A program made the position numbers and the translations under genes. From a virus: DNA of 23,533 bases. How positions within the stretch are numbered: the first letter of the stretch is position 1; every line of letters begins with the position of its first letter. The notes beneath the pieces were generated by a model. That model was not told where the DNA came from. It saw only the letters and a program-made list of their open reading frames with translations, and made no database searches. Shown here piece by piece: positions 23,364 to 23,533 of this stretch. The stretch is from IMG/VR virus record IMGVR_UViG_3300020401_000095, positions 1 to 23,533 of that record; one strand, 5' to 3'.

Positions 23364-23373
23364 CCGCGCGCGG
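23364..23373. repeat. Perfect palindrome CCGCGCGCGG
   Basis: A ten-base self-complementary GC tract with alternating CG steps, followed by ATTAAT. Extremely unusual base composition for this AT-rich genome. It could form a cruciform, Z-DNA or a binding site; the function is unknown. Confidence 0.8.
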
Positions 23374-23418
23374 ATTAATTGCATGTTCTCTCTTTTGTGG
23401 TGATCTGTTGCCCTACAT

Positions 23419-23530
23419 TGTCAGCAAATCAAGACAACCCAGTCATAGCAACAACTAAGTACATCTTAACAAAACTGTAACAATTCTCATATCGATTGGT
23501 ATGACTGATGACTCAGCAAATGTCAGCAAA
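23419..23530. repeat. TGTCAGCAAA / TCAGCAAA repeats
   Basis: TGTCAGCAAA occurs at 23419-23428 and 23521-23530. TCAGCAAA alone occurs once more at 23513-23520, two bases before the last copy. They lie in the AT-rich part at the window end and may be iterons or operator half-sites. Confidence 0.6.
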
Positions 23531-23533
23531 CCA
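23501..23533 (+). CDS. Possible start of a gene running off the window
   Basis: An ATG at 23501 opens a frame (MTDDSANVSKP) with no stop before the window ends. There is no ribosome site, and only 11 codons are visible, so it could easily be chance. A weak TGTAAC/TATGAC pair with an 18-base spacer overlaps this start. Confidence 0.2.
   Translation, partial: MTDDSANVSKP

Larger units (their letters stand above)
23179..23533. other. Long non-coding region after talC, GC-rich and repeat-rich
   Basis: About 320-355 bases without a convincing gene. The first part (about 23195-23380) is strikingly GC-rich against the AT-rich phage and holds several inverted repeats, three ACGCAGGC copies and a 17-base direct repeat. 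The second part (23381-23533) is AT-rich again and has three TCAGCAAA copies. It lies where T7-like cyanophages have their genome end, so terminal-repeat, packaging-signal, origin or early-promoter functions are plausible. No tRNA or CRISPR is seen. Confidence 0.7.

Overview
This window looks like the late (virion and packaging) arm of a T7-like marine cyanophage (podovirus) genome. It is AT-rich, and every convincing gene is on the + strand, tightly packed and often joined by stop/start overlaps such as TAATG or ATGA. The gene order matches the T7 late region: tail tubular proteins A and B, three large internal-core (ejection) proteins, tail fibre, small terminase, large terminase. A short transaldolase (talC type) sits at the end of the gene array, as in T7-like phages of Prochlorococcus and Synechococcus. 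The phage assignment rests on gene order and protein motifs. The cyanobacterial host is inferred from talC and the small cyanophage-type proteins.

Layout. 1-2939: tail tubular A (5' end cut by the window) and B. 2940-11532: internal virion proteins in the positions of T7 gp14, gp15 and gp16; the gp15-position protein has a possible lysozyme-like C-terminus. 11567-16448: a fibre locus with a T7-type tail fibre, a 68-residue stand-alone copy of the fibre C-terminal module, and three tandem paralogues of 302, 301 and 300 residues that share a head and a 21-residue linker motif but have divergent C-terminal domains. 16448-16717: a fibre/tail assembly chaperone. 16717-18483: a dense cassette of small membrane, exported and basic proteins with nested overlaps, two of them (51 and 46 residues) very short. 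18514-18547: a hairpin/terminator. 18555-22173: packaging block with small terminase, a small basic protein, an HNH nuclease, a terminator, an unrecognised 342-residue protein and the large terminase. 22192-22235: strong tandem hairpins. 22295-23178: a small hypothetical gene and talC. 23179-23533: an unusual GC-rich, repeat- and palindrome-rich non-coding region.

How it fits together. The first half builds the tail and the internal core that is ejected through the envelope. The fibre locus supplies a set of probable receptor-binding or decoration proteins plus a chaperone. The packaging genes fill the head. TalC probably redirects host carbon flow through the pentose phosphate pathway during infection. 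The least explained parts are the exported/membrane cassette, the paralogue array with its shared linker motif, the 342-residue protein beside terminase, and the terminal non-coding region. Across the window the sequence CCWGG is almost absent while CCSGG is common, because Pro-Gly pairs are almost always written CCC-GG or CCG-GG. This suggests avoidance of a restriction or methylation site.
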